Shown in pieces: positions 23,231 to 32,208 of a stretch of DNA of 38,643 bases. Numbering within the stretch: the first letter of the stretch is position 1; every line of letters begins with the position of its first letter. The notes beneath the pieces were generated by a model, which saw nothing but the letters and a program-made list of their open reading frames with translations, was not told where the DNA came from and did no database searches. The DNA lies in assembly GCA_018613055.1 (NCBI GenBank), contig JAGGQZ010000021.1:1-38643 (forward strand), in the 5' to 3' direction. Source of the stretch: Chryseobacterium sp. ISL-80 (GTDB taxonomy: Bacteria > Bacillota > Bacilli > Bacillales > Cytobacillaceae). The translations under genes and the position numbers were made by a program.

Positions 23231-25021
23231 ATGAAACTCATTCATTTTTCCATAGCTGTCATAATCATGTCCACCATTTTCACAGTACCTGCCTCTTCCC
23301 AGGCTGCCGCTTCAGGCCCGAAATGGGAAGACACCACCTACGACCGCCCCGAACAATATTCAAGCTTCACCACAGAGAAAGATGTTTTCATTACGATGAG
23401 GGATGGCATTATTTTAGCGGCTGACGTCCACCTTCCTGATGGACCGGGACCGTTCCCTGTCATCCTTACGCAAACTCCTTATAACAAAAATGTCAGCAGC
23501 ACTGAAAACCTTAATGAGGATTTTATTAAACGCGGATATGCTCATGTGGTTGTCGATGTCCGCGGAACCGGTGCCTCCCAGGGCGCATGGGATTCATTTG
23601 GCGAGGCCGAACAGCGTGATGGCAAAGAACTCGTCGAATGGGCAGCAGCCCAGCCATGGAGCAATGGCAAGGTCGGACTGTACGGCTCCTCTTACCGGGC
23701 CATCAATCAGTTATTGACCGCCGCACAGCATCCCGACGGCCTGGAAGCCATTTTTCCGATTGTGCCGATGGGTGACATGTACCGTGATATCCTCATGTCC
23801 GGCGGCTTGGTCAACACTGGCTTCATCCCACTCTGGCTCGGACTTGTAACAGGAAGCGGTCTGCTCCCGCCTTCCTACACTTTATCAGACCCGATCATGG
23901 GAACGACGGTCCTGTTGAACCATACCGGACAAACACTCGGCTTTCCGGTCAGCACCCTGAGCTCGGCGATTACGGGCGGGGATTTTGCATACGATGGGCC
24001 AGCCGCACAGCTGCGCTCGCCGTTGGCGGTTGCAGATCAAATTGAGGTTCCAGCCTTTTTTACAGGCGGACTTCATGACCTGTTCCAGCGCGGCACGCCG
24101 CTTCTTTATGAAAAATTAAAAGCAAATGGCGTACAGACCAAACTGCTGATGGGCAACTGGACGCACGGAAATTATGGCAGCGGCTTGCCTGCTGACAATG
24201 TACCTGCCCTTGACCAGCTGGCGTTACGATGGTTCGACCAGTATTTGATGGGCATAAACACTCAAATCAATAAAATTCCTGATGTCACTCAGTTTGTGTT
24301 AGGCGAAGGGAGATTCGAGGTCCAGCCTGGATGGCCGCATAAGAATGTCGCCGCTCAAAAGTTTTACCTGCGCAGTGGCAATCTGTTGACGAAAGAGAGA
24401 CCATCCTATGCTGAGCCTTCCCAAACGATGCTTCAGCAGCCGCTGAATGGCATTTGCTCGGGCAGCACGAATCAGTGGATGGCTGGAATTCCGGATGCCC
24501 TTCCATGTACGAAGGATAATCGCCTGACCGAAATGACAGAGCTCACCTATACGACTCCACCGGCAAATACAGATCTCCGCGTGTCCGGTCCGATTTCGGC
24601 CAAAATTTTCGCGAAAACAACCGCGCGAGACCTTGTACTGTCAGTGCGTGTAACGGATGTAGCACCGGACGGAACTTCGAACGAGATTACTGCAGGGTGG
24701 CTCGCCGCCTCGCATCGGGCAGTCGACGAAAGCAAAAGCCGATTCCTTGATGGAGAAAACATCCAGCCATGGCACCCTTTTACGAGGACCGCAGTGCAGG
24801 AAGTCAAACCATATGAAGTGATGGAACTGGACGTTGAAATCTTCCCAAGCAACTTCGTCATCAAAGAAGGACACAAACTCCGTGTCGCCGTCGGGCCAAG
24901 CGACTTCCCGCACTCGATGTCGCCGCTGCCACAGCTGTTGGATCAGCTCGGCGGATTTGCGACGATTTTAAATAACTCGAAATATCCATCGTCCATTGTC
25001 TTGCCTGTAGTCGAAGAATGA
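23231..25021 (+). CDS. Secreted CocE/NonD-type alpha/beta hydrolase (X-Pro dipeptidyl-peptidase S15-like)
   Basis: A 596-residue exported serine hydrolase. An N-terminal signal peptide (MKLIHFSIAVIIMSTIFTVPASSQA) is followed by the alpha/beta domain and a C-terminal beta-sandwich (about 440-595, ending GHKLRVAVGPSDFPHS...). The probable triad is Ser154 in YGSSYRA, Asp283 in GGLHDLF and His312 in NWTHG. The elbow is GSSYRA rather than the usual GxSYxG. Relatives hydrolyse acyl esters, amides or X-Pro dipeptides; the real substrate is unknown. AGGAGG is 7 nt before the ATG. It follows the secreted M14 peptidase, suggesting joint peptide scavenging. Confidence 0.9.
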   Translation: MKLIHFSIAVIIMSTIFTVPASSQAAASGPKWEDTTYDRPEQYSSFTTEKDVFITMRDGIILAADVHLPDGPGPFPVILTQTPYNKNVSSTENLNEDFIKRGYAHVVVDVRGTGASQGAWDSFGEAEQRDGKELVEWAAAQPWSNGKVGLYGSSYRAINQLLTAAQHPDGLEAIFPIVPMGDMYRDILMSGGLVNTGFIPLWLGLVTGSGLLPPSYTLSDPIMGTTVLLNHTGQTLGFPVSTLSSAITGGDFAYDGPAAQLRSPLAVADQIEVPAFFTGGLHDLFQRGTPLLYEKLKANGVQTKLLMGNWTHGNYGSGLPADNVPALDQLALRWFDQYLMGINTQINKIPDVTQFVLGEGRFEVQPGWPHKNVAAQKFYLRSGNLLTKERPSYAEPSQTMLQQPLNGICSGSTNQWMAGIPDALPCTKDNRLTEMTELTYTTPPANTDLRVSGPISAKIFAKTTARDLVLSVRVTDVAPDGTSNEITAGWLAASHRAVDESKSRFLDGENIQPWHPFTRTAVQEVKPYEVMELDVEIFPSNFVIKEGHKLRVAVGPSDFPHSMSPLPQLLDQLGGFATILNNSKYPSSIVLPVVEE

Positions 25022-25156
25022 TATGCTGATTGGCCTGCCGATCCTGTTCGGCAGGCTTCGCTTATCTGCCAGTCGCTAAAGCCTTTTTTGACGTGACGAT
25101 TTCGTATCAAATGTAGACTAATTTTTTCAACCATAGAAACAACTCTTCTTGATCGA

Positions 25157-25206
25157 AAAAAAATTCCTGTCAAATAGACAGGTTGCCTATCATGGACAGG
25201 AATTGA
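25157..25206 (-). terminator. Terminator of the PepSY gene
   Basis: AATTCCTGTC and GACAGGAATT pair across about 28 nt on the minus strand, followed by T8. Confidence 0.75.
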
Positions 25207-25215
25207 AATCGAGAA

Positions 25216-25521
25216 CTAATCATTCTCTTTTTTTACTTTTAAAACTTTCCCACTCTTTGCGTCTATTGTTACTTCATATAGTTGATCAGGCGCTTTTACA
25301 TCCACTTCATAGACTGGTACACCATTTTCAGTCTCGAGTTCCACCTTTGTGACAGTTCCTTGCACCTGTTTAAGGGCAATCTCTTTGGCCTGTGCTTCAG
25401 ATATCTGATTCTGGATCGTTTCAGCTACGTCCACGGAAGCAGCTGCAGCAGGATTCACAAGGCCGGTCATTCCCGTTCCCAACCCCAAAATGATGGCATA
25501 TTTTAGTGCTTGTGTTTTCAA
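25216..25521 (-). CDS. Secreted PepSY-domain protein
   Basis: A 101-residue exported protein. A signal peptide (MKTQALKYAIILGLGTGMTGLVNPAAAA) precedes a PepSY domain (ISEAQAKEIALKQVQGTVTKVELETENGVPVYEVDVKA...), including the closing GKVLKVK. PepSY domains are thought to inhibit peptidases or restrain proteins in the envelope. It starts at TTG 25521 after AAGGAGGGAAGGA. The nearby secreted peptidase genes on the opposite strand make an inhibitor role plausible but unproven. Confidence 0.88.
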   Translation of the reverse strand: MKTQALKYAIILGLGTGMTGLVNPAAAASVDVAETIQNQISEAQAKEIALKQVQGTVTKVELETENGVPVYEVDVKAPDQLYEVTIDAKSGKVLKVKKEND

Positions 25522-25600
25522 ATTCCTTCCCTCCTTTTCTTTTAAGTCTTTCCTGCAGCCTTTGTTAATATGTATGAATTAAGCAAAGGAGGGAATCTTA

Positions 25601-26038
25601 TTGAGTTTTACAGAGATGATTCCAGGGAGACTATATGTTGGCGGCAGGATATCTTCTGAGGATTGGCGCTTTATTGATCAGCATATAAACGCGATTGTGA
25701 ATCTGCGGACGAAGCCTGATCGGCCGCCGTTTGATTTTACTAATCGGGTCATGATTTGGACGCCGATCACGATTAAGGTGACCCCGAGTATTGCATGGGT
25801 GGAAAACCTGATGGCCCATATTAATCTATTAGATAAACAGGGGTATTCCATCTTGATTCATGATACATATGGATATCAGCGGCTTGGATTTATCATTGCG
25901 GCATATTATATGCAACGCTTCCGAATGAACCGGAAACAGGCATTGAGCGCAGTGCAGAAAATCAAACCGGATATACAGCCTACCGCTAATTACCTTGAGT
26001 TGCTCGCAAGGTATGAAAAACATCTTGGCCTTGGTTAA
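25601..26038 (+). CDS. Degenerate dual-specificity phosphatase-fold protein (catalytic Cys replaced by Asp)
   Basis: A 145-residue protein with the layout of a small tyrosine/dual-specificity phosphatase: an N-terminal MIPGRLYVGGRISSEDW and INAIVNLR, then the P-loop position ILIHDTYGYQRLGFI. The usual HCX5R becomes HDX5R, with Asp88 in place of the nucleophilic Cys and Arg94 kept. The general-acid loop also lacks its Asp (TPITIKVTPS). It is therefore probably a pseudophosphatase that binds phosphorylated partners rather than an enzyme. Starts at TTG 25601, 9 nt past AAAGGAGG. No coupled gene. Confidence 0.82.
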   Translation: MSFTEMIPGRLYVGGRISSEDWRFIDQHINAIVNLRTKPDRPPFDFTNRVMIWTPITIKVTPSIAWVENLMAHINLLDKQGYSILIHDTYGYQRLGFIIAAYYMQRFRMNRKQALSAVQKIKPDIQPTANYLELLARYEKHLGLG

Positions 26039-26111
26039 TTGAAAAAATTTTGATGATGAGACTTTAAATCTTTTTTCAAATGGTTTATAGTGTTAGTGCA
26101 TAATTCGTTTT

Positions 26112-26196
26112 CACAGGTGATGGAGTTCACCTTTAACCGCCCGAATGGCTAATGACTCCTGCCAGTTGTTTGATCACTGGCAGGAGTCTTTTTATT
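26112..26196 (+). promoter_or_regulatory. Fluoride riboswitch with terminator
   Basis: The crcB-motif core GGTGATGGAGTTCACC, AACCGCC and GGCTAATGACTCCTGCC spans 26116-26163. GACTCCTGCCAG (26154-26165) also pairs with CTGGCAGGAGTC (26177-26188), followed by T5, so the 3' aptamer strand is shared with a terminator. Fluoride binding should prevent termination and switch on the two channel genes downstream. Confidence 0.95.
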
Positions 26197-26229
26197 TTTG
26201 GGTAATCTAATAAACATGGAGGGATCTAG

Positions 26230-26607
26230 ATGGTGTATTTGCTTGTTGGGACGGCAGGCTTTCTGGGAGCCACCCTGCGTTACGGTGTAGGTGTTTTCCT
26301 TTTTCACGAAAGTACCGTTTTTCCGTTTGCTACCCTGACTGTGAATCTATTGGGAAGCTTTTTGATGGCCTGGCTGACAACAGGTCTGCTTGTCCGTTTT
26401 TCCTTGCCTTCCCATATTAAAACCGCGTTGGGAACAGGATTTGTAGGTTCTTTTACTACTTTTTCCACTTTGAGCGTGGAAACTGTCAATCTGTTTCTTC
26501 ACGGAAAGCTCATTCTAGCGTTCTTATACATTGCAGCAAGTATATTTGGCGGATTATGGATGAGCCGATTAGGATTTCAAGTTAAGAAGGGAGAGGGAAC
26601 TGAATGA
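26230..26607 (+). CDS. crcB: Fluoride ion channel FluC/CrcB, first subunit
   Basis: A 125-residue four-helix protein of the FluC family with GFLGATLRYGV, NLLGSFLMAW and GFVGSFTTFSTLS, the conserved pore and sodium-site motifs. It lets fluoride leave the cytoplasm. Single-gene FluC forms antiparallel homodimers; Bacillus often has two adjacent genes that make a heterodimer, as here. GGAGGGAT precedes the ATG. First gene after the fluoride riboswitch; the next gene overlaps it by 4 nt. Confidence 0.95.
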   Translation: MVYLLVGTAGFLGATLRYGVGVFLFHESTVFPFATLTVNLLGSFLMAWLTTGLLVRFSLPSHIKTALGTGFVGSFTTFSTLSVETVNLFLHGKLILAFLYIAASIFGGLWMSRLGFQVKKGEGTE

Positions 26608-26972
26608 CGATTAATCATATTCTAATGGTTGGAATCGGAGGCTTCTTCGGAGCCATTTCGCGGTTTTGGGTCAGTCAGGCCATCAACAAAAGAATCAAGC
26701 CCAAGATCCCCGTTGCCACTCTGTTTATTAATTTATTGGGTTCCCTGTTACTTGGCCTCATGGTCGGTTTAGGACTGAATGGCAATCTCTTCATGCTGCT
26801 TGGCACAGGTTTCATGGGAGCCTTCACCACTTTTTCAACCTTCAAGCTGGAAGGTATCCAGCTTCACATCGAGAGAAGGAAAAAGGAATTCTTTCTGTAC
26901 AATTTCTTTAGCTATGGAGGCGGCATTCTGCTGGCTTTTGTCGGAGTTCAGCTTGGTTTATGGCTGGCATAA
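26604..26972 (+). CDS. crcB: Fluoride ion channel FluC/CrcB, second subunit
   Basis: A 122-residue four-helix FluC homologue with GGFFGAISRFWVSQ, NLLGSLLLGL and GFMGAFTTFSTFKLE. The N terminus replaces the common RY by RF. The ATG overlaps the stop of the first subunit (ATGA), so both are made in a coupled way and probably pair with opposite orientation in the membrane. Regulation is by the upstream fluoride switch. Confidence 0.95.
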   Translation: MTINHILMVGIGGFFGAISRFWVSQAINKRIKPKIPVATLFINLLGSLLLGLMVGLGLNGNLFMLLGTGFMGAFTTFSTFKLEGIQLHIERRKKEFFLYNFFSYGGGILLAFVGVQLGLWLA

Positions 26973-26998
26973 AAAACAGCACAACTAGTTTGGACTAT

Positions 26999-27025
26999 AA
27001 CCCTGGCGATTGACGTCCGGGTTTT
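26999..27025 (+). terminator. Weak terminator-like hairpin after the fluC pair
   Basis: AACCC and GGGTT enclose a partly pairing loop, followed by TTTTCTTG. Confidence 0.4.
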
Positions 27026-27055
27026 CTTGTATCCAAATTCAGTAGCTTAAAAGCA

Positions 27056-27093
27056 AAAAAACCTGGCGAGAAGATTTCTCTCACCAGGTTTTC
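27056..27093 (-). terminator. Terminator of glmS
   Basis: On the minus strand AACCTGG-GAGA and TCTC-CCAGGTT pair and are followed by T7. Confidence 0.85.
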
Positions 27094-27115
27094 AGAACAC
27101 AAGCTAAGTTATTAA

Positions 27116-28918
27116 TTATTCAACCGTAACCGATTTAGCCAGATTCCTTGGCTTATCAACGTCACAGTCACGGTGCAGCGCTGCATAATAAGAAATCAGC
27201 TGCATCGGAATTACTGAGATAAGAGGTGTTAATAGGCTGTGCACTTCTGGAATGACGAAACGATCTTCGTCTGTTTCCAGTCCACTCATGGAGATGATGC
27301 ACGGGTTGGCACCGCGGGCAACGACTTCTTTGACGTTTCCACGGATGCTCAGGTTGACAAACTCTTGTGTGGCAAGAGCGATGACAGGTGTGCCTTCTTC
27401 GATCAGGGCGATTGTTCCATGCTTCAGTTCTCCGCCAGCGAAGCCTTCTGCCTGGATGTACGAAATTTCCTTCAGTTTCAACGCGCCTTCAAGTCCTACG
27501 TAAAAGTCGATTCCGCGTCCGATGAAGAATGCGTTTCTTGTCACAGTCAGGTATTCGCGCGCGATGCTTTCGAATTCTTCTTTGTCGTCGCAAAGAGCTT
27601 CCATTGCACTCGCAACAATTCCTAATTCCTGTACAAGATCGAAGTCCACTTCATGGCCAAGTCCGCGGGCTGTTACTTCAGCTAAAATCGCCAGTACAGC
27701 AAGCTGTGCTGTATAAGCTTTAGTGGAGGCAACCGCGATTTCCGGACCAGCGTGAAGAAGAAGTGTATAATCTGCTTCACGGGAAAGTGTTGAACCAGGT
27801 ACATTCGTAATTGTCAGCGCCTTGAAGCCCATTTCCTTCACCTGAACAAGAACCTGGCGGCTGTCCGCAGTTTCTCCGCTCTGGGAAATGAAGATGAACA
27901 ATGGCTTTTCAGATAGAAGCGGCATGTTGTAGCCAAACTCGCTGGAGATGTGGACTTCAACAGGGATCTTCGCCAATTTTTCAATGAACTGCTTGCCGAC
28001 AAGGCCTGCATGATAGGAAGTACCAGCAGCGATGATGTAGATACGGTCTGCCTGATTCATCGCAGTAACGATGTCAGAATCGATTTCAAGAGCGCCTTCA
28101 CCATCCTGGTAATTCTGGATGATTTTGCGCATTACAAGCGGCTGCTCGTCGATTTCCTTGAGCATATAGTGAGGGTATGTTCCCTTTTCAATATCGCTTG
28201 CATCCAATTCTGCAGTGTAAGGAGCGCGTGAAATCACTTCTCCGTCAAGGTTCTTGATTGTCACTTCATCCTTTGTGACAATCACCATTTCCTTGTCCAT
28301 CAGTTCAACATACTGGTTTGTTACCTGAATCATTGCCATCGCATCACTAGCGACTACATTGAAGCCTTCGCCAAGTCCGACAAGAAGCGGGCTCTTGTTT
28401 TTCGCCACGAAAATCGTATCTTCGTTTTGCTCGTCTATAAGGGCAAGTGCATATGAACCATGTAAAAGTGCCAGCGTTTTACGGAACGCTTCTTCTAAGC
28501 TCAGACCTTCGTTTACGAACAAATCGATCATTTGTACGATCACTTCAGTGTCTGTTTCACTTTTCAATTCGACATTCTGCAAATACTCGCGCTTCAATAG
28601 ATCGTAGTTTTCGATGACACCATTATGAACAAGAGTCAGTCTGCCTGTTGAGCTCTGGTGAGGGTGAGCGTTCACCTTGCTTGGAGGACCATGAGTCGCC
28701 CAGCGAGTATGGCCGATTCCAGCGTTCGCCATGACATCATTGTCAACTGCATTGCGAAGGTCCGCAATACGTCCTTTTTCCTTGAAGACGTGAACTCCCT
28801 TTTCGTTCATGACTGCGATTCCCGCAGAGTCATATCCTCTATATTCAAGCTTTTCCAGGCCTCGTAATAAAATCTCTTTCGAGTCGTTATTTCCAATATA
28901 TCCAACGATTCCACACAT
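27116..28918 (-). CDS. glmS: Glutamine-fructose-6-phosphate aminotransferase (isomerizing)
   Basis: A 600-residue two-domain enzyme that makes glucosamine-6-phosphate from fructose-6-phosphate and glutamine, the first committed step toward UDP-GlcNAc. The N-terminal Ntn glutaminase domain starts at Cys2 (MCGIVGYIG) and has GHTRWATHG and HNGVIENY. Two SIS isomerase domains follow ([37 protein letters not shown]), ending in the conserved [12 protein letters not shown]. Length is normal. AGGAGGAAAAG precedes the ATG, and the mRNA leader holds the self-cleaving glmS ribozyme, so excess glucosamine-6-phosphate should lower expression. Confidence 0.98.
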   Translation of the reverse strand: MCGIVGYIGNNDSKEILLRGLEKLEYRGYDSAGIAVMNEKGVHVFKEKGRIADLRNAVDNDVMANAGIGHTRWATHGPPSKVNAHPHQSSTGRLTLVHNGVIENYDLLKREYLQNVELKSETDTEVIVQMIDLFVNEGLSLEEAFRKTLALLHGSYALALIDEQNEDTIFVAKNKSPLLVGLGEGFNVVASDAMAMIQVTNQYVELMDKEMVIVTKDEVTIKNLDGEVISRAPYTAELDASDIEKGTYPHYMLKEIDEQPLVMRKIIQNYQDGEGALEIDSDIVTAMNQADRIYIIAAGTSYHAGLVGKQFIEKLAKIPVEVHISSEFGYNMPLLSEKPLFIFISQSGETADSRQVLVQVKEMGFKALTITNVPGSTLSREADYTLLLHAGPEIAVASTKAYTAQLAVLAILAEVTARGLGHEVDFDLVQELGIVASAMEALCDDKEEFESIAREYLTVTRNAFFIGRGIDFYVGLEGALKLKEISYIQAEGFAGGELKHGTIALIEEGTPVIALATQEFVNLSIRGNVKEVVARGANPCIISMSGLETDEDRFVIPEVHSLLTPLISVIPMQLISYYAALHRDCDVDKPRNLAKSVTVE

Positions 28919-28942
28919 AACTTCTTTTCCTCCTGTACGACA

Positions 28943-28981
28943 GGGGGCAAGAAGCCTCTTATATAGGGGCAGCTTGCCCCC
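28943..28981 (-). promoter_or_regulatory. Stem-loop between the glmS ribozyme and the glmS ribosome-binding site
   Basis: A perfect 9-bp inverted repeat, GGGGGCAAG and CTTGCCCCC, with a 21-nt loop lies just upstream of the Shine-Dalgarno AGGAGG (about 28928-28935). It lacks a U-tract, so it is not an obvious terminator; it may shield or present the ribosome-binding site or protect the cleaved mRNA. Confidence 0.6.
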
Positions 28982-29019
28982 TTATCTCATATAATTGGTT
29001 TGAGGTCAGACTTCTTAAT

Positions 29020-29192
29020 GCCATTCCTCTTTAGTTTTAGCATCCCCATCTTTTTGTGCATTAAGTTGCCCTAATGTTTTGAAGATGGAATTCGCGGCTG
29101 TGCTTTCAGCCGGGAGGCATCCGCCGAAACTTCGATAAACCTCCACCTCGTCAACTAATCCATATTTTCGGTCAAGGATTAGTCCTGGCGCT
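29020..29192 (-). ncRNA. glmS ribozyme
   Basis: The minus strand contains AAGCGCCAGGACTAATCC, then GACGAGGTGGAGGTTTATCG, TTCGGCGGATGCCTCC and GGCTGAAAGCACAGCC, the core, P1 and P3 blocks of the glmS ribozyme. Cleavage is expected between A at 29192 and G at 29191 (5' of GCGCCAG). It lies in the leader of glmS and responds to glucosamine-6-phosphate. The 3' boundary is estimated. Confidence 0.93.
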
Positions 29193-29276
29193 TTAGTTTT
29201 CCATTGATCTACCTCTGCCCACCTTTCGATAAATTGTTTTTTTAGGCAAAATCGGCCTATTTACAAAAACAGGATT

Positions 29277-29305
29277 ATCATACATGATACTGATGCATCC
29301 GTCAA
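29277..29305 (-). promoter_or_regulatory. SigA promoter of the glmS transcript
   Basis: TTGACG (29300-29305), a 17-nt spacer and TATGAT (29277-29282) on the minus strand. The start site would be near 29270, about 80 nt before the ribozyme cleavage site. Confidence 0.75.
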
Positions 29306-29376
29306 TAGAAAACAAAGGAAAACAGCCTTCCCGTACAAATACCCTTTACAGGAATGCTAAAACTCCCTTCACAAGA

Positions 29377-29492
29377 AAAGCGTAAGCGCCTTGTTCAGCC
29401 CTGACAAGCGCTGGAGGGCCGATCAGTGAAGTCGCTTTTTGACTTCATTGGGCGGACCGAAGCGACTCGAAGGGCTAGGCGCTGGAGCTGGA
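29377..29492. repeat. Dispersed GC-rich palindromic repeat, copy 2
   Basis: A 116-nt relative of the element at 7549-7698, from AAGCGTAAGCGCCTTGTTCAGC to GGCGCTGGAGCTGGA, without the 34-nt insertion of copy 1. It sits between the glmM terminator and the glmS promoter. Confidence 0.85.
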
Positions 29493-29528
29493 CACTTCTC
29501 TAAGTGAAAAAATAAACTTTCTCTATAA

Positions 29529-29577
29529 ATAAATATGCATAAGGGCTCTTCTATGTGCCGAAACCCTTATGCATATC
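29529..29577 (-). terminator. Terminator of glmM
   Basis: ATATGCATAAGGG and CCCTTATGCATAT form a perfect 13-bp inverted repeat around an 18-nt loop just past the glmM stop; the T-tract is only ATTTATTTA. Confidence 0.65.
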
Positions 29578-29588
29578 ACCTGTTTTCC

Positions 29589-30938
29589 TTATTCTTTTAA
29601 ACCCATTTCTTCTTCCACAACCGCTGCGATCCGGTTTACGTATTCCTGGCAAAGCTCTGCAGTCGCTGCTTCTGCCATTACGCGTACCAAAGGCTCTGTT
29701 CCGGAAGGACGGACCAGGATGCGGCCATTGCCGTTCATCTCTGCTTCAACCTGTTCAATGACCGATTTTACCTTCTCGTTATCAGTTACATGGTGCTTAT
29801 CCGTCACACGGATGTTCACGAGAACCTGCGGGTATTTCTTCATTTCCCCAGCCAGTTCAGAAAGCGGCTTATTCGTTGCTTTCATGATATTCGCAAGCTG
29901 AAGACCTGTCAGTAAACCATCACCAGTTGTGTTGTAGTCAAGGAAGATGATATGGCCGGATTGCTCGCCGCCAAGATTATAGCCGTTCTTCTTCATTTCT
30001 TCGACTACATAACGGTCACCGACAGCTGTCTGGACGCTTTGCACGCCATTTTCCTCAAGACCCTTGTAAAAACCAAGGTTGCTCATCACAGTGGATACAA
30101 CCGTACCCTGTTTTAGCTGGCCGCGTTCCTTCATGAATTTCCCGCAGATATACATGATCTGGTCGCCATCAACGATGTTCCCTTTTTCATCAATTGCAAT
30201 CAGGCGGTCGCCATCTCCGTCAAAAGCAAGACCGAGATCAGCTCCCTTTTCCTTCAAGAATTCCGCAAGAGCTTCAGGGTGCGTCGATCCTACCCCATCA
30301 TTAATATTCAAGCCGTTAGGGGATGCTCCCATTGTTGAAGTATCCGCATCCAGGTCAGCAAACAAGTGGGTTGCCAATGAAGATGTAGCTCCATGTGCGC
30401 AATCCAGCGCAATATGAAGACCTGTGAACTCTTCATCAATAGATTGTTTTAGATATTGAAGGTACTTCTGTCCACCCTCGAAGTAATCATTCACCTGTCC
30501 AAGATCAGCACCTACTGGACGAGGGAGCTCATCAGAGTCCATGTCCATCAATTGCTCAATCTCGTTTTCCTGGGCATCTGAAAGCTTATATCCATCTGGT
30601 CCAAAAAACTTGATCCCGTTATCCGCTACCGGATTGTGCGACGCAGAGATCATCACGCCTGCCTGCGCGCCAAGCGCCTTAGTTAAATAAGCTACTCCAG
30701 GAGTCGAAATCACACCGAGCCTCATAACTTCCGCTCCGATCGATAGCAGGCCGGCAACCAGTGCCCCCTCGAGCATATGTCCGGAAATACGTGTATCACG
30801 GCCGATCAGCACCTTTGGCCGATCGTGTTCCTTTGTCAGGACATACCCTCCGAAACGGCCAAGCTTGAAAGCCAGTTCTGGCGTCAATTCGCTATTCGCA
30901 ACTCCACGTACTCCATCTGTACCGAAATATTTACCCAT
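29589..30938 (-). CDS. glmM: Phosphoglucosamine mutase
   Basis: A 449-residue alpha-D-phosphohexomutase that converts glucosamine-6-phosphate to glucosamine-1-phosphate. The phosphoserine Ser100 is in ISASHNP, the metal loop is DGDGDR, the sugar-binding loop GGEQSGH and the phosphate-binding loop [11 protein letters not shown] near the C terminus. GGAGAGAT lies before the ATG. It follows cdaA-cdaR, the well-known Bacillus order cdaA-cdaR-glmM, which ties c-di-AMP synthesis to cell-wall precursor supply; GlmM binds CdaA in related bacteria. Confidence 0.98.
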   Translation of the reverse strand: MGKYFGTDGVRGVANSELTPELAFKLGRFGGYVLTKEHDRPKVLIGRDTRISGHMLEGALVAGLLSIGAEVMRLGVISTPGVAYLTKALGAQAGVMISASHNPVADNGIKFFGPDGYKLSDAQENEIEQLMDMDSDELPRPVGADLGQVNDYFEGGQKYLQYLKQSIDEEFTGLHIALDCAHGATSSLATHLFADLDADTSTMGASPNGLNINDGVGSTHPEALAEFLKEKGADLGLAFDGDGDRLIAIDEKGNIVDGDQIMYICGKFMKERGQLKQGTVVSTVMSNLGFYKGLEENGVQSVQTAVGDRYVVEEMKKNGYNLGGEQSGHIIFLDYNTTGDGLLTGLQLANIMKATNKPLSELAGEMKKYPQVLVNIRVTDKHHVTDNEKVKSVIEQVEAEMNGNGRILVRPSGTEPLVRVMAEAATAELCQEYVNRIAAVVEEEMGLKE

Positions 30939-30975
30939 TCTTAAAATCTCTCCTTGTATGAAAAATTGCTGTCAA

Positions 30976-32208
30976 TCATGCTTCTTTTTTCGCAACTGAT
31001 ATACTGGCTTTTTCCTTTGCCAGTTTCCACGTTATATTTTGAGGTGCCGTCACCTTCATGTCGACTTCGTGAGTCCCTTCCTCCAACTCCGATACATCAA
31101 TCAAAACATTAAAATCATCGGCAGATAGTGCAGAGACAAGATCACTTGGTCCTGAAACCGTCAACTTTGTCTGGCCGTCAGTAGGATCAAGGAAATCTAT
31201 TTCAAAGCCCTCATCCATCCCATTAATTTCGATTGGGACATTGGAAATGGTCTTTTCGGAAGCCTTCGTGACGTTGACATTCACTTTTACCAATTCTGGT
31301 GAAACCGCAACGATTCCTTCGCCAATAATGACCGGCAGGGTAAGTTCTGTATCCTCATCGATTTTGCTGACATCCACTTCCACCCTGACACCATCAACCT
31401 TCTCAAGTACGTCCGGATCAGCGAGGATCTCAGCTTCCTTCGTTTCCAAAGTGATTGAATCAATGGTCACGCCACTTGGAGGATTGCCTTTACGGACAAT
31501 ATCAATTGGTACCTTTTTGCTGGAGCTCTTTACCGGAATGGTCACTTCAACCACACCTGGCTCCACATTGACATCCAATTTATTCATGTCTTTATCCAGG
31601 GCAAGGACACTCGCTTCCCGCGTGATTGTATCCGATATTTTTCCGGAAGAATTCACTGTTGCTTTTACATAGGTGATTCTGTCGACAATATCCTTAGCAC
31701 CGGTTATTTGAACTTTATTCGGTTTTACAGTTGGCTTCTCTGCTATATAGCCCTTTTCCACGATATTTCCGCTGAATTCAGGTTCGACGCTGAACTCCTT
31801 CGTCACTTTTTCCTGGATGGAAACATTCGCATAACCAGGATCGATGGTGACTGTCAGCCTTTCGGACACATCTTTGATCGTGATTGGGACACGCTGGTTT
31901 CCCATTTCAGCATCCGTCAAATCGACGAACACTTCAAAATTCCTTAGTGTTTTTGCCTGCTGAACCAGGTTTTTCGGTCCCTGCAGCGTAACAGTAACCG
32001 TATCTGGAACACCTGATACGACCAATGTATCGGTATCGTAAACCCTTTTTACCGGTACGTCTTCAACCGTTTCCACCTTTTCATCGGATGGGACGTTCAC
32101 ATCCCCAGGCTTATTCGGGTCGTTTTTAGGAACAGACCCAAAGAGCAGCACGGCAAGAACAAGGGCAACCACTTTTATGAACCAAGGATTATCCATCCAT
32201 CTATCCAT
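30976..32208 (-). CDS. cdaR: CdaA regulator CdaR (YbbR-domain protein)
   Basis: A 410-residue extracytoplasmic protein. One N-terminal membrane helix (WFIKVVALVLAVLLFGSV, about 8-25) anchors four YbbR repeats, recognisable by repeated DVPVKR/PVTVTLQGPKN/ITGAKDIVDRI-like, KEFSVEPEFSGNIVEKGY and SGPSDLVSAL elements. In Bacillus and Listeria CdaR binds CdaA through the membrane and modulates c-di-AMP production. Its ATG overlaps the end of cdaA by 8 nt, with GGAGGGGG in front. Confidence 0.95.
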   Translation of the reverse strand: MDRWMDNPWFIKVVALVLAVLLFGSVPKNDPNKPGDVNVPSDEKVETVEDVPVKRVYDTDTLVVSGVPDTVTVTLQGPKNLVQQAKTLRNFEVFVDLTDAEMGNQRVPITIKDVSERLTVTIDPGYANVSIQEKVTKEFSVEPEFSGNIVEKGYIAEKPTVKPNKVQITGAKDIVDRITYVKATVNSSGKISDTITREASVLALDKDMNKLDVNVEPGVVEVTIPVKSSSKKVPIDIVRKGNPPSGVTIDSITLETKEAEILADPDVLEKVDGVRVEVDVSKIDEDTELTLPVIIGEGIVAVSPELVKVNVNVTKASEKTISNVPIEINGMDEGFEIDFLDPTDGQTKLTVSGPSDLVSALSADDFNVLIDVSELEEGTHEVDMKVTAPQNITWKLAKEKASISVAKKEA

